Notes: generated by a model from the letters alone, not told the origin. Positions 24,768 through 33,697 are shown, numbered from the stretch's first letter. The stretch: DNA of 64,000 nt from DATDAH01 sp963725155 (GCA_963725155.1 CAVRXU010000002.1:248001-312000), one strand, 5' to 3'. Program-made: numbers and translations.

Positions 24768-25343
24768 CTAGCCCGCGTCGGGGTACCCGGCGATCCCGTC
24801 GCCGTCGAGATCTGCACACGTGGACGGGTCAGGGCGGACCGACACGCAGTCGCCGCCTCCGATCAGGTACACGTAGTTGCCGTCGCCGTCAGGGTCGATG
24901 CAGTCGGCGAGCCCCTCCTCGGGCGAGCACGGATCTCCCGGCTCCAGCACCGGGATCGTGGTGGGCGGCGTGGTCGTCGTCGTGGTGGTCGTCGTCGTCG
25001 TGGTGGTGGTGGTGGTCGTCGTCGTGGACGTCGTCGTCGGCGTCGTGGTCGTGGATGTCGTGGTGGTCGTCGTGTCCGTGTCGTCGTCGCCACCGCTGGC
25101 GAACAGGAACCAGCCGAGGACGAGCACCAGCAGGACAACGATGACGAGCATCACGACGGCGGCGGGGTTCTGATACCAGGGAGTCGGTTCGTCGGCCTCG
25201 TCACTGTCGTCGGGCGGACGGGGACCTCCGGGTGGGGTTGGGGGCACCGCGGGGACAGCGACCGTGGGGTCACCGGCCGGCGTGGTCGGTTGCCCGAACA
25301 CGCTTGCACTGGGGTCACCGCCAGTGGGTGGCTGGTCCGTCAT
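24768..25343 (-). CDS. Membrane protein with long poly-Thr stalk and Asp/Cys-rich C-terminus
   Basis: The 191-residue protein has a Pro-rich cytoplasmic part, one membrane helix (AAVVMLVIVVLLVLVLGWFLF, about 62-82), an acidic patch and a Thr stretch of roughly 40 residues broken by few Ser/Pro. It ends in a small outer domain (EPGDPCSPEEGLADC, GGGDCVSVRPDPSTCADLDGDG). Four cysteines suggest two disulfides, and the DxDGDG text resembles a calcium loop. AGGGGGA six bases before ATG 25343 fixes the start. Function unknown; the stalk likely holds the domain in the wall and may be O-glycosylated. Confidence 0.65.
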   Translation of the reverse strand: MTDQPPTGGDPSASVFGQPTTPAGDPTVAVPAVPPTPPGGPRPPDDSDEADEPTPWYQNPAAVVMLVIVVLLVLVLGWFLFASGGDDDTDTTTTTTSTTTTPTTTSTTTTTTTTTTTTTTTTTTTPPTTIPVLEPGDPCSPEEGLADCIDPDGDGNYVYLIGGGDCVSVRPDPSTCADLDGDGIAGYPDAG

Positions 25344-25450
25344 GGCTGGTCCCCCTCGGGGCTCGCCGACTGGTTCGTTGTCGGAGGGTAGGGCCGGCTG
25401 ATCCGTAGAGCGGGTCACGCCGTCGGGGTCGTGACAGCGCTTGTACCGGC

Positions 25451-26644
25451 TTAGAGGCGCTCGATGATGGTGGCGTTGGCCAGTCCGCCGCCCTCACACA
25501 TGGTCTGGAGGCCGTAGCGGCCGCCGGTTCGCTCGAGCTCATGGAGCAGGGTGGTCATGAGGCGGGCGCCGGAGCAGCCGAGGGGGTGGCCGAGGGCGAT
25601 GGCACCGCCGTTCACGTTCACCTTGTCCATGTCCGGGTGCAGTTCCTTCTCCCAGGCCAGGACCACCGAGGCGAAGGCTTCATTGATCTCGACCAGGTCG
25701 ATGTCGTCCATGGTGAGGCCCGAGCGCTCGAAGACCTTCTCGGTGGCCGGAATGGGACCGGTGAGCATGAAGATGGGGTCGACCCCGGCGAGGGAGAAGG
25801 AGTGGAAGCGGGCTCTGGGCGTCATCCCCAGCTCGTTGGCTTTGGCCTCGCTCATGATGAGCACCGCGGAGGCCCCATCGGTGATCTGGGACGAGTTGCC
25901 GGCCGTGACCACACCGTCGGGCTTGAAGGCGGGCTTCAGGTTGGCGAGGGTCTCGACGGTGGTGTCCGGTCGAATGCCCTCGTCCTGGGACAGGACCTCG
26001 TCGGAGGCGATGAGCTTGCCTGTCTCCTTGTCGATCGGGCGAGCCTGGACTGCAAGGATCTCCCGCTCGAACCGACCCTCTTCTCGGGCCTTGGCCGCGA
26101 ACTGCTGGCTGCGGGCACCGTAGGCGTCGAGCTCCTCGCGGGACAGGTTCCACTTCTCGGCGATGAGCTCGGCGGAGATGCCCTGGGGGACGAGGCCGCC
26201 CCGGTCCTCGTAGCGAGCCATCATGTTGGGACCGAACGGCACGCCGGTGTTCGGGGCCATCATCGAGGCGCCCATGGGGACCATCGACATGACCTCGATG
26301 CCCGCCGCGACCACGATGTCGTAGGCCCCGGCCATCACGCCCTGTGCGGCGAAGTGGGCCGACTGTTGGGACGAGCCGCACTGGCGGTCGATCGTGGTGG
26401 CCGGCACCGACTCGGGCCAGCCAGAGGCGAGCACGGCGTTGCGGCCGATGTTGACCCCCTGGGCGCCGACCTGCATGACACAACCCATGATCACGTCCTC
26501 GACCAGCGCCGGGTCGAGGTCGTTGCGATCGCTCAGGGCCTTCAGGACCTCGCCGGCCAGATCGGCCGGATGGAAGCCGGACAGCTTTCCGTTGCGCTTT
26601 CCCATCGGCGTACGGATGGCATCGACGATCACGGCCTCGGCCAC
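25451..26644 (-). CDS. Acetyl-CoA acyltransferase (thiolase)
   Basis: The 397-residue thiolase has the acyl-accepting Cys in TIDRQCGSSQQSAHFAA (about Cys 90), the C-terminal GGAIALGHPLGCSGARL (catalytic His) and the second active-site Cys in CEGGGLANATI. It performs the last step of beta-oxidation, or acetoacetyl-CoA synthesis. It diverges from an acyl-CoA synthetase across an 18-bp palindrome, which suggests a joint fatty-acid or steroid-type catabolic regulon. CEGGGLAN replaces the usual CxGGGxG, a small oddity. No hydratase or dehydrogenase lies nearby. Confidence 0.92.
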   Translation of the reverse strand: MAEAVIVDAIRTPMGKRNGKLSGFHPADLAGEVLKALSDRNDLDPALVEDVIMGCVMQVGAQGVNIGRNAVLASGWPESVPATTIDRQCGSSQQSAHFAAQGVMAGAYDIVVAAGIEVMSMVPMGASMMAPNTGVPFGPNMMARYEDRGGLVPQGISAELIAEKWNLSREELDAYGARSQQFAAKAREEGRFEREILAVQARPIDKETGKLIASDEVLSQDEGIRPDTTVETLANLKPAFKPDGVVTAGNSSQITDGASAVLIMSEAKANELGMTPRARFHSFSLAGVDPIFMLTGPIPATEKVFERSGLTMDDIDLVEINEAFASVVLAWEKELHPDMDKVNVNGGAIALGHPLGCSGARLMTTLLHELERTGGRYGLQTMCEGGGLANATIIERL

Positions 26645-26673
26645 GGTGGCCCCCTTGTCCTCTTGTCCGAAAA

Positions 26674-26691
26674 CTTGACTGATCAGTCAAG
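26674..26691. promoter_or_regulatory. 18-bp perfect palindrome, TetR-type operator candidate
   Basis: CTTGACTGATCAGTCAAG is self-complementary and lies 29 bases before the thiolase start and 118 before the synthetase start. Each strand reads TTGACT, a -35-like hexamer, so a bound repressor would block both promoters. The form resembles TetR/FadR-family operators of actinobacterial acyl-CoA genes. Confidence 0.7.
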
Positions 26692-26809
26692 AGCGTACTG
26701 CCACCCTCACTGCCGTACGCAGCCGAGGCGGCGCCGGTCAGAAGGCTGTGACTCGCGTCTGGACCTAGGGTGCGCTCCCACGCTGCCGGTTGAACAGGGG
26801 GAACCGCTG

Positions 26810-28618
26810 ATGGTGACCAGCGTCGAGATTCAGTCCGTGGTCGAGGGCCAGACGATCCCGCGGGCGTTCGTGCGGACCGTCGAGGCCTGCGCCGATGACG
26901 TGGCGCTGCGTTGGCGCAACGACGATGACACCTGGGGGGAGTGGACCTTCGCCGAGTACGCCCAGCGGGTCGCAGCGGCAGCAGCGGGGCTGGCGGCGAA
27001 GGGTGTCGGCCGTGGCACCAGGGTCGTACTCATGCTGCGCAACATCGCCGAGTTCCACGTGCTGGACATGGCGGTCTACTTCTGTGGGGGCACGGCGATC
27101 TCCATTTACAACTCGTCGTCTCCCGATCAGATCGCCTACCTGGCCGGCCATTGCGATGCGCACCTCGGGGTGGTGGAGGACCTCGGGTTCCTCGAGTCGT
27201 TCCTGAAGGTGCGGGAGGAGCTCCCCGCGCTCGAGCACCTGGGCGTCCTGCACGACCCGGATGGCCTCGCTCCGGGGGATGTCTTCACCTACGAGGACCT
27301 CGTGGCGACCGATCCGATCGACTTGACCGAGGCGGCGTCGATCGCCGAGCCCGGTGACCTGGCCACGATCATCTACACCTCCGGTACGACCGGTCCGCCG
27401 AAGGGCGTGATGATCTCCCACGAGAACGTGGCGTGGACCGTTGAGAGCCTCAAGCGGTGCATCGACTTCGAGGACTACGCCGGCAAGCGCCTGGTGTCGT
27501 ACTTGCCGATGGCCCACATCGCGGAGCGGATGACCAGCCACTATCAACAGGCGTTCCTGGGCTATGAGGTCACCTGCTGCCCGAATCCGGGCGACATCGC
27601 GGCCTTCGCCCGGGAGGTGCGACCCCAGCTCATGTTCGGCGTGCCCCGGGTGTGGGAGAAGCTCTACGGCGGGGTCATGGGGGCGTTGGGTGCCGACCCG
27701 CAGAAGGCGGCCCAGTTCACCGGCGCGGTCGAGGCGGCCAAGCCACTGGTCGATGCCATGGACTGGGGCACGGCCACGGACGAGCAGATCGCGGCGTACG
27801 AGGCCATGGACGAGGCCGCGTTCGCCAACGTGCGGGCCATGCTGGGCCTCGATCAGGTGGAGTGCGCGATCACGGGCGCGGCGCCCATCCCCGCCGAGTT
27901 GCTGAGTTGGTTCCGGGCCATCCGGGTGCCGCTGTCGGAGATCTACGGCATGTCCGAGAGCAGCGGACCGATGACCTGGACGGCGCGGCGCATCAAGGCG
28001 GGAACGGTCGGCCCGGCCATCCCCGGCTGCGAGGTGAAACTGGCCGAGGAGGACAACGAGATCATCTGTCGCGGCGGCAACGTCTTCCAGGGCTACCTGG
28101 ACGACCCCGAGAAGACGGCCGAGGCGCTGGACGCCGACGGATGGTTGCACTCGGGGGACATCGGGACGGTCGACGAGGACGGCTACTTCTCGATCGTCGA
28201 CCGCAAGAAGGAGTTGATCATCACCGCCGGGGGCAAGAACCTGAGCCCGGCCAACCTGGAGGCCAACCTCAAGCTGATCCCGTTGGTCGGTCAGGCCTGT
28301 GCCATTGGGGACAACCGGCCGTTCGTGTCCGCGCTGGTCGTGCTCGATCCGGAGGTGGCGACGGCGTGGGCCACGTCGAACGGCATCGCGCTCAGCGATC
28401 TGTCCGATCTGGCGGGCCGGCCGGAGGTCCGAGCCGAGATCGAGAAGGGCCTGGCTGAGGTGATGGCGCCGTTCAACAACGCCGAGCGAGTCAAGAAGGT
28501 GGTGATCCTCGGTGCGGAGTGGCTGCCCGACAGTGAGGAGTTGACACCGACCTCCAAGCTCAAGCGCCGCGGTGTCCACACGAAGTACGCCGCCGAGATC
28601 GAGTCCATCTACGCCTGA
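26810..28618 (+). CDS. Long-chain fatty-acid-CoA ligase (AMP-dependent synthetase)
   Basis: The 602-residue enzyme has the ANL-superfamily motifs: P-loop YTSGTTGPPKGVMIS (about 188-202), EIYGMSESSGPMTW, GWLHSGDIGTVDEDGYF, DRKKELIITAGGKNLSP (hinge) and a C-terminal lysine in TSKLKRRGV. The ligand-pocket text and the length match FACS/FadD15-like (bubblegum-type) synthetases. It activates fatty acids to acyl-CoA through acyl-AMP. ATG 26810 has AGGGGGA eight bases ahead, which rules out the long upstream open frame antisense to the thiolase. Confidence 0.92.
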   Translation: MVTSVEIQSVVEGQTIPRAFVRTVEACADDVALRWRNDDDTWGEWTFAEYAQRVAAAAAGLAAKGVGRGTRVVLMLRNIAEFHVLDMAVYFCGGTAISIYNSSSPDQIAYLAGHCDAHLGVVEDLGFLESFLKVREELPALEHLGVLHDPDGLAPGDVFTYEDLVATDPIDLTEAASIAEPGDLATIIYTSGTTGPPKGVMISHENVAWTVESLKRCIDFEDYAGKRLVSYLPMAHIAERMTSHYQQAFLGYEVTCCPNPGDIAAFAREVRPQLMFGVPRVWEKLYGGVMGALGADPQKAAQFTGAVEAAKPLVDAMDWGTATDEQIAAYEAMDEAAFANVRAMLGLDQVECAITGAAPIPAELLSWFRAIRVPLSEIYGMSESSGPMTWTARRIKAGTVGPAIPGCEVKLAEEDNEIICRGGNVFQGYLDDPEKTAEALDADGWLHSGDIGTVDEDGYFSIVDRKKELIITAGGKNLSPANLEANLKLIPLVGQACAIGDNRPFVSALVVLDPEVATAWATSNGIALSDLSDLAGRPEVRAEIEKGLAEVMAPFNNAERVKKVVILGAEWLPDSEELTPTSKLKRRGVHTKYAAEIESIYA

Positions 28619-28692
28619 CCACTCGTCCTGGAACCCGGGGCTCGTGGTGGACCGCGAGATTGAGGTGCCAGATCGGCTGGCGTGCGGGACGG

Positions 28693-31600
28693 TCAGGCCT
28701 TGGCGACCTCGATCGCCTTGGCCGGGGCGTGGCCGTTGGTCGTGGCCAGCTGGGGGGCGATCTCTTCGGGGGGCACCGGTCGGGAGAAGAAGAAGCCTTG
28801 GCCGAGGCCACACCCGAGTGAGCGGAGCAGCTGCCACTCGGTGTCGGTTTCGATGCCTTCGGCCACCACGTCGACGTCCAGGCGGGAGGCCAGATCGACG
28901 ATCGCCCGAACGATCTCGAGGTCGCGTTCGCGGGACGCTCCCTCGCCCAAGGCCTGCACGAAGGCCCGGTCGATCTTGAGGCGGTCGAACGGGTAGCGAC
29001 GCAGGTAGCTGAGTGACGAGTAGCCGGTGCCGAAGTCGTCCACGGCCAGGGCGACGCCCACCGTGTGGATGTCCCGGAGACGCTCCATCGTGAACTCGGT
29101 CTCGTCGATCAGGAGGCTCTCAGTGACCTCGATGCACAGGCGGTCGGGCTTGATGTTGTACGTGCTGAGGGCGCCGATGATGTCTTCCATGAGCTGACCG
29201 TCGCCGAGCTGGCGGGCCGAGAGGTTGACGCTCATCTTCGGCGAATCGAGTCCGGCGGCGTCCCACGCCGCAAGCTGGCGGCAGGCCTCGCGCAGGACCC
29301 AGCGACCGAGGGGAACGATGAGTCCGGTCTGCTCAGCCAGCTCGATGAACACCCCCGGACTGAGCGTTCCGCGGGTTGGGTGCTGCCAGCGGACGAGGGC
29401 CTCGAGGCCCACGATGGCCTCGGACTCGAGGTTGACGATGGGCTGGTAGAGGAGGAAGAGCTCGCCGGTCTCGATGGCGGAGCGCAGGTCGGTGGAGAGC
29501 TCGAGGCGGTCCATGGCCGTTTCCTGGAGGGAGGATTCGAACAGCTCGGCGCGGTTCTTGCCGCCCTGCTTGGCCTTGTACATGGCGGCGTCAGCGTCAC
29601 GGAGCATTGTCGTGGGACTGGGGCGGTCACCCCAGGCGACGCTGATGCCGACGCTGGCGCTGATGTGCAGCTCTCGGTCAGCCAGGTCGATCGGCTCGGC
29701 GATGGCGGCCAGGACCCGGCCAGCCAGGGTGATGACGTCGTCGTCGGAGTAGCACTCGGTGAGGAGCACGGCGAACTCGTCACCGCCGAGGCGGGCGGCG
29801 GTGTCGCGGAGCCGCAGGACGGTCCGCAGCCGGGAGGCGACCAGGTTGAGGACCTCGTCGCCGACCGCGTGGCCGAGCCCATCGTTGATGGTCTTGAAGT
29901 CGTCGAGGTCGATGAAGAGGAGGGCGATGCCGGCAATCGTGTCGTCCTGCCGGGTCTCCTCGATCTTCTTCATCAGGAGCAGACGGTTGGCGAGTCCGGT
30001 AAGCGAGTCGTGATAGGCGGCAAAGCGCAGGTCGGACTCGAGCTTGTGGCTGACCGTGATGTCTCGGGCGTTGATGACCACGCCCCCCACCGCCGGATCG
30101 TGGCTGAGGTCGGTGACGGTTGCGTCCAGGATCAACGGGTGCCCGTCGGCCGAGACGGCCCGAAGCTCCATGTGCTGGGGCACGCCCTTGCCTGCCACGT
30201 CTCCGATGATCCGGATTGACACGGCATTGCGCTGCTCCGGAGCGATGAAATCCACCGCTGGCAATCCGATGAGCTCCTCCGACGGCACTCCCAGCAGCCC
30301 CTGGGACGACGGACTCACATAGATGAACCGGCCCATATCATCCAACACGGCCACAAGGTCCGACGAGTGCTGCACCAACGCCTTGAACCTGGCCTCGTTC
30401 TGACGGAGAGCGGCGTCCGCTTGGCGACGTTCGGTGATGTCGCGGGCGTTCACGGCGATTCCGCCGATGTCCGGGTCGTTCCGCCGGTCGGCGATGTGGA
30501 GGTCGAACCACTTGACGGCGCCGGACACGTGTGCAAGCTCGAGTTCCTGGGTCACCTCGGAGCGTTCGCCGGAGGTGACTTCTTCAACCGCGCGAACGAA
30601 ATCAGACTGCGAACTGCCCGTGACAAGGGTCGTGAATTCGTCTTCCAACACCGAGCGAGGGTCGTACCCGAGAGCCGGCCGAACTGCTGGACTCACGTAG
30701 GACATCCGCATGGAGGCGTCAAGCACGGCGACGATGTCGGACGAGTTCTCAACCAACGCCTCGTATCGACGCTTCGTCCGCTGCTCGACCAGACGCACCC
30801 CCCGGTGAGCGAACCCCACTTCCCTGGCGAGCGCGATTAGTGATTGTCGATCGTGTCGGTCGAGTACGTCGCTCGTGCGAACGACGAGCACTGTCAGGGG
30901 CTGTTCCTGCACGGCGGCTAGCGCGTAGCGCGTCCCGTCGAGCGTCCGCATCCGAACGCTCGTCCAGCCGACCGCTTCGGAGTCACCTTCCCTGGCCCAT
31001 CGCTCGATCTCACCCAGCATCGCTGTCCAGCCCGGACCAGCCGATGCCACCACGTGCATCTGAGTATCCCGCTGCTCGAGAATTGCGGTGCCAGCCACTT
31101 TCGTCGAATCACAGACGCTTTTGACATTATTGACACCTATCTCGTAGATCTTGCCGAGGTCGGCTTCTTCAGAGAGCCGCTCGGCTACTGCTCGAAGCGC
31201 CTCTCCACGGTTCAAGAGTGAATCGCGATTGCGGATCAGTAGCGTGAGGCGGGCTAGGACGAGAGTCGTCATTACGAAAGCGGAGCAGACGAGAAATGTC
31301 CGGGACATTGTCGCAATCTTCGTGGCCTGGAGCGTAAGAAATACAGGAGGAATGAGCTGAGCAAATCCGAGAAGGACGAATCGGCCTACACCGAGGCGCG
31401 GCTCGTGATCAGGTGGAGCGTCCGTTAGGGATTCCATCGTTGGGTGGTACAGAGTCGCCAAGAAGAAAGTCCAAATCGGGATCGTCAGAATAACACCAAA
31501 CCCGAGCTCTATGCCCTTTACATACTCCATCGTCGTGAGGAGATCCGATGTAACAAAGAGGGCCATAGACACGCCAATAAAGTAGTATGATGCCGGTCTC

Positions 31601-32148
31601 GCACCGGGAGCGTGCACAAGCCTTGAGCTCACTGCAACCAGCACCAACGTTAGGCTCGAATAGCCGAGGTTCACTACTCGTTCAGCGATCGGAATGCTCT
31701 GGTTGAGTGCGTACTCCTCGAGGCCCGCAGCCCAAACACAGATTCCGATCGCTCCAACGACGATTAGCGCATCGAGCCACGCATCGGTATCGCGAACGGC
31801 ATCCGATCGGCGGCGAAGCAACTCGAGCGCACCGAGTATGAACGCGGCGTAGCCCGCGTAGTACAGGGCGTCAGCCGGTGACGGCAGCGGACGATCGATG
31901 TGGGACACAGTGGCGTGCACGACCCGTAGCGCACCACCGATGAACATCAGGGTCCCGCCGGCGGCGAAGAACTGCCAGGCACGCTTGTGCTGGGTGTTCA
32001 TTCGGCGGATGCGGGCCCAGGAGATGAAGAGACCCACAAGGATCAGGGGCTGTGCGATGGCGAGCCGAGTCGTGGGACCGACGAGAACTAGGATCAGCGA
32101 CGCGGCCGAACCCGCGAGGAGGATCCGTTTCCATGCAGGGAGTCCCAC
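28693..32148 (-). CDS. Membrane GAF-PAS-PAS-GGDEF-EAL c-di-GMP protein
   Basis: The 1151-residue protein has about ten N-terminal membrane helices (residues about 8-320), a GAF-like region (about 335-470) and two PAS domains (about 480-600 and 605-725; both ending in ARDIT). GGDEF follows with motif RLGGDEFAVLL intact, then EAL with GLEALVRW, DDFGTGYSSLSYL and VVAEGIET. Both catalytic domains look competent, so it could make and degrade c-di-GMP. The part encoded from about 31.0 kb to the start has clearly lower GC than the catalytic part, suggesting a chimeric gene or acquired sensor. The GTG start has no strong ribosome site, and alternatives a few codons in exist. Confidence 0.9.
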   Translation of the reverse strand: MGLPAWKRILLAGSAASLILVLVGPTTRLAIAQPLILVGLFISWARIRRMNTQHKRAWQFFAAGGTLMFIGGALRVVHATVSHIDRPLPSPADALYYAGYAAFILGALELLRRRSDAVRDTDAWLDALIVVGAIGICVWAAGLEEYALNQSIPIAERVVNLGYSSLTLVLVAVSSRLVHAPGARPASYYFIGVSMALFVTSDLLTTMEYVKGIELGFGVILTIPIWTFFLATLYHPTMESLTDAPPDHEPRLGVGRFVLLGFAQLIPPVFLTLQATKIATMSRTFLVCSAFVMTTLVLARLTLLIRNRDSLLNRGEALRAVAERLSEEADLGKIYEIGVNNVKSVCDSTKVAGTAILEQRDTQMHVVASAGPGWTAMLGEIERWAREGDSEAVGWTSVRMRTLDGTRYALAAVQEQPLTVLVVRTSDVLDRHDRQSLIALAREVGFAHRGVRLVEQRTKRRYEALVENSSDIVAVLDASMRMSYVSPAVRPALGYDPRSVLEDEFTTLVTGSSQSDFVRAVEEVTSGERSEVTQELELAHVSGAVKWFDLHIADRRNDPDIGGIAVNARDITERRQADAALRQNEARFKALVQHSSDLVAVLDDMGRFIYVSPSSQGLLGVPSEELIGLPAVDFIAPEQRNAVSIRIIGDVAGKGVPQHMELRAVSADGHPLILDATVTDLSHDPAVGGVVINARDITVSHKLESDLRFAAYHDSLTGLANRLLLMKKIEETRQDDTIAGIALLFIDLDDFKTINDGLGHAVGDEVLNLVASRLRTVLRLRDTAARLGGDEFAVLLTECYSDDDVITLAGRVLAAIAEPIDLADRELHISASVGISVAWGDRPSPTTMLRDADAAMYKAKQGGKNRAELFESSLQETAMDRLELSTDLRSAIETGELFLLYQPIVNLESEAIVGLEALVRWQHPTRGTLSPGVFIELAEQTGLIVPLGRWVLREACRQLAAWDAAGLDSPKMSVNLSARQLGDGQLMEDIIGALSTYNIKPDRLCIEVTESLLIDETEFTMERLRDIHTVGVALAVDDFGTGYSSLSYLRRYPFDRLKIDRAFVQALGEGASRERDLEIVRAIVDLASRLDVDVVAEGIETDTEWQLLRSLGCGLGQGFFFSRPVPPEEIAPQLATTNGHAPAKAIEVAKA

Positions 32149-32183
32149 GTTGTGAACGTCGGCCGCTCCGGCAGAGGTGTTAG

Positions 32184-32618
32184 GTGGTCCCCGCCGGTGC
32201 GCTCGAGGAGGACGGGGTCCCCGTTGGTTGGTTCGGCCGAGCCTGGATCATCGGGGTCTTTGCGTTCTCGATCGCACGGGCGCTGGTCGCGTGGCCGACT
32301 CTCTCGCAATATGGCGTCAACCCATGGGTATTCTTAGCGATTGATGTTCTCACGGCCTTCCCGTACGCCCTCGGTCAGGTCAAGGTGATCAATGGATTCC
32401 GATACCGCAAGTACGGGGCTGTACAGGCTTGGTCCCTTGTGGTAGCGGTGACGTTTCTCGCGCCATACATCTACATCGTACTTGCAGGAAATAAGCGTAT
32501 TCCCACGCTTGTTTACGTCGTCATAGTGGCGTTGGCAGTGATCTTCGGTTCTGCATCAGTATTGCGGATGCGGAATCAGTACCGAGCGGCGATCGCGCCG
32601 ACGAATTTACGCCAGTGA
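32184..32618 (+). CDS. Four-helix membrane protein, unknown
   Basis: The 144-residue product has four hydrophobic segments (AWIIGVFAFSIARALVAW, WVFLAIDVLTAFPYALG, VVAVTFLAPYIYIVLAG, TLVYVVIVALAVIFGSA). The basic loop FRYRKYG and a basic end suggest cytoplasmic sides. No family is recognised. The gene is low in GC like its neighbours. It diverges from the GGDEF-EAL gene by 35 bases, and its end overlaps the convergent gene at 32607 by 12 bases. The GTG start is provisional. Confidence 0.6.
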   Translation: MVPAGALEEDGVPVGWFGRAWIIGVFAFSIARALVAWPTLSQYGVNPWVFLAIDVLTAFPYALGQVKVINGFRYRKYGAVQAWSLVVAVTFLAPYIYIVLAGNKRIPTLVYVVIVALAVIFGSASVLRMRNQYRAAIAPTNLRQ

Positions 32619-33317
32619 AATGGGAAAGTTGTTGTTCGCTATTTCCGCAGGGGAGAATACGCGGAACAACCACTCATACATATCCATATCCAAGCTGAAG
32701 ATAGATTCGGCGATATCGCGGTATGTCGTAGCGATCGGGACGCATTCGGCACCCATGTAGTCGTGGCCCGCTCCGACCTGGATAAATGGAAAGCCGTATC
32801 CTTCTCTAAGGAGCCGAAGTAGGGGAGATTCAACAACCGCGACGACAGACTTCGCTCCACCCTTCACGCCGATCTCTAGGGCAGAGCGATGCAAATAAGA
32901 GGTGGCCTGCAGTTTCCTAACTCCTGGCGCGACTACGAAGGCCCCGAATTCGCAACACTGGTCGGGAGGCCAAGCAGATGAGCGTGGGTACTGACTGCCG
33001 ATTGGCAGCTCATCGAATGTGCCGACGATTGTGCGAAGCGTGCCGACGATTCCAACCTTGGCATCGTTGATGATGTGGTAGGTGCTGCCTTCAGCCCATG
33101 GCTCGTGGTCCGGTACTCGCCGATTCGAAGACTCTTGGCACCACCCTCGTCGGAGGTACTCGTCATAGACAAAGGCGGCGGCGGCGTCCCACCACGGATC
33201 GCCCGGCAGCGCCACCACGTGCATGAGATTCTCGGGAAGGGTGGGTGGCGGGCCGAACCGAAGCCGCGTCAGCTCTGATGGGGACGCGGTTTCACCCGGG
33301 AGGTCTACGAAGGCCAT
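32607..33317 (-). CDS. GNAT-fold protein resembling LuxI/FeeM N-acyl synthases
   Basis: The 236-residue protein shows the order expected of autoinducer-synthase-like GNAT enzymes. First comes an early FVYDEYLRRGW helix, then KVGIVGTLRTIV with a downstream LPIG (the 'GtlRl...lPi' strand). CCEFGAFVVAPGVRK follows (acidic strand plus start of the acceptor helix), and finally SYLHRSALEIGVKGGAKSVVAV and a C-terminal YGFPFIQVG. Such enzymes join acyl-ACP to an amino acid or AdoMet. The call is from pattern only. It could be another acetyltransferase. Codon use is less GC-biased than elsewhere. ATG 33317 follows TAGCCT by eight bases. Confidence 0.45.
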   Translation of the reverse strand: MAFVDLPGETASPSELTRLRFGPPPTLPENLMHVVALPGDPWWDAAAAFVYDEYLRRGWCQESSNRRVPDHEPWAEGSTYHIINDAKVGIVGTLRTIVGTFDELPIGSQYPRSSAWPPDQCCEFGAFVVAPGVRKLQATSYLHRSALEIGVKGGAKSVVAVVESPLLRLLREGYGFPFIQVGAGHDYMGAECVPIATTYRDIAESIFSLDMDMYEWLFRVFSPAEIANNNFPISLA

Positions 33318-33325
33318 GAGTCGAG

Positions 33326-33331
33326 AGGCTA
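33326..33331 (-). promoter_or_regulatory. Leaderless -10 element TAGCCT
   Basis: TAGCCT lies eight bases before ATG 33317 and favours that start over one 13 codons upstream. Confidence 0.4.
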
Positions 33332-33596
33332 ACGCAACCACGGTGAGCGGTCGCACCGGGCTTGTAGTGTCGAGCTAGAAGCACGGAGAGTGGTGAATGC
33401 CAGCGCTCAGAGGTTCTGCGATCGCGGCGAATCTTGGTGCCTACCGAGAGCTGCATGGGACACGCCCGCTCTATTTCTTCTCGAGGATCTCGCAGCCACG
33501 CGCGTCCTGCAGCAACTGCCGTCCTCAGCACTGCTCTGCCTATTGCACGCTGTGAGCCCGCTCGTCGTGGGTAGCGCGATCGCGGCATCGCAACGG

Positions 33597-33670
33597 TGGA
33601 GACGATGGGACTCGAACCCACGACCCCCTGCTTGCAAAGCAGGTGCTCTAGCCAGCTGAGCTACGTCCCC
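33597..33670 (-). tRNA. tRNA-Ala (anticodon TGC), CCA not encoded
   Basis: The acceptor stem is GGGGACG/CGTCTCC (one G-U pair). The D-arm GCTCAGCTGGCTAGAGC, anticodon stem CCTGC/GCAGG around TTTGCAA and T-loop GGGTTCGAGTCCC are present. DNA after the discriminator A reads CCG. Its 3' end faces the low-GC block. Confidence 0.95.
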
Positions 33671-33697
33671 GAGGTGTCCGAACGATATCGGTGGGGC

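Noticed and set aside
24950..25080. GTC/GTG trinucleotide repeat as a microsatellite or CRISPR-like array
   Set aside because: It is the complement of the Thr-rich coding tract in the gene at 24768, with no spacer structure. No CRISPR array is seen in the window.
25541..26809. Long open frame extending the acyl-CoA ligase upstream by 423 codons
   Set aside because: It is antisense to the thiolase and has shadow-like composition. A strong ribosome site precedes ATG 26810.
33390..33659. 89-codon plus-strand frame between 33357 and the tRNA
   Set aside because: Its end is the complement of tRNA-Ala. The 240 bases before the tRNA show no other coding signal.
31000..33670. A defined integrative element with att sites at tRNA-Ala
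   Set aside because: No integrase, transposase or second copy of the tRNA 3' end was found, so only composition supports transfer.
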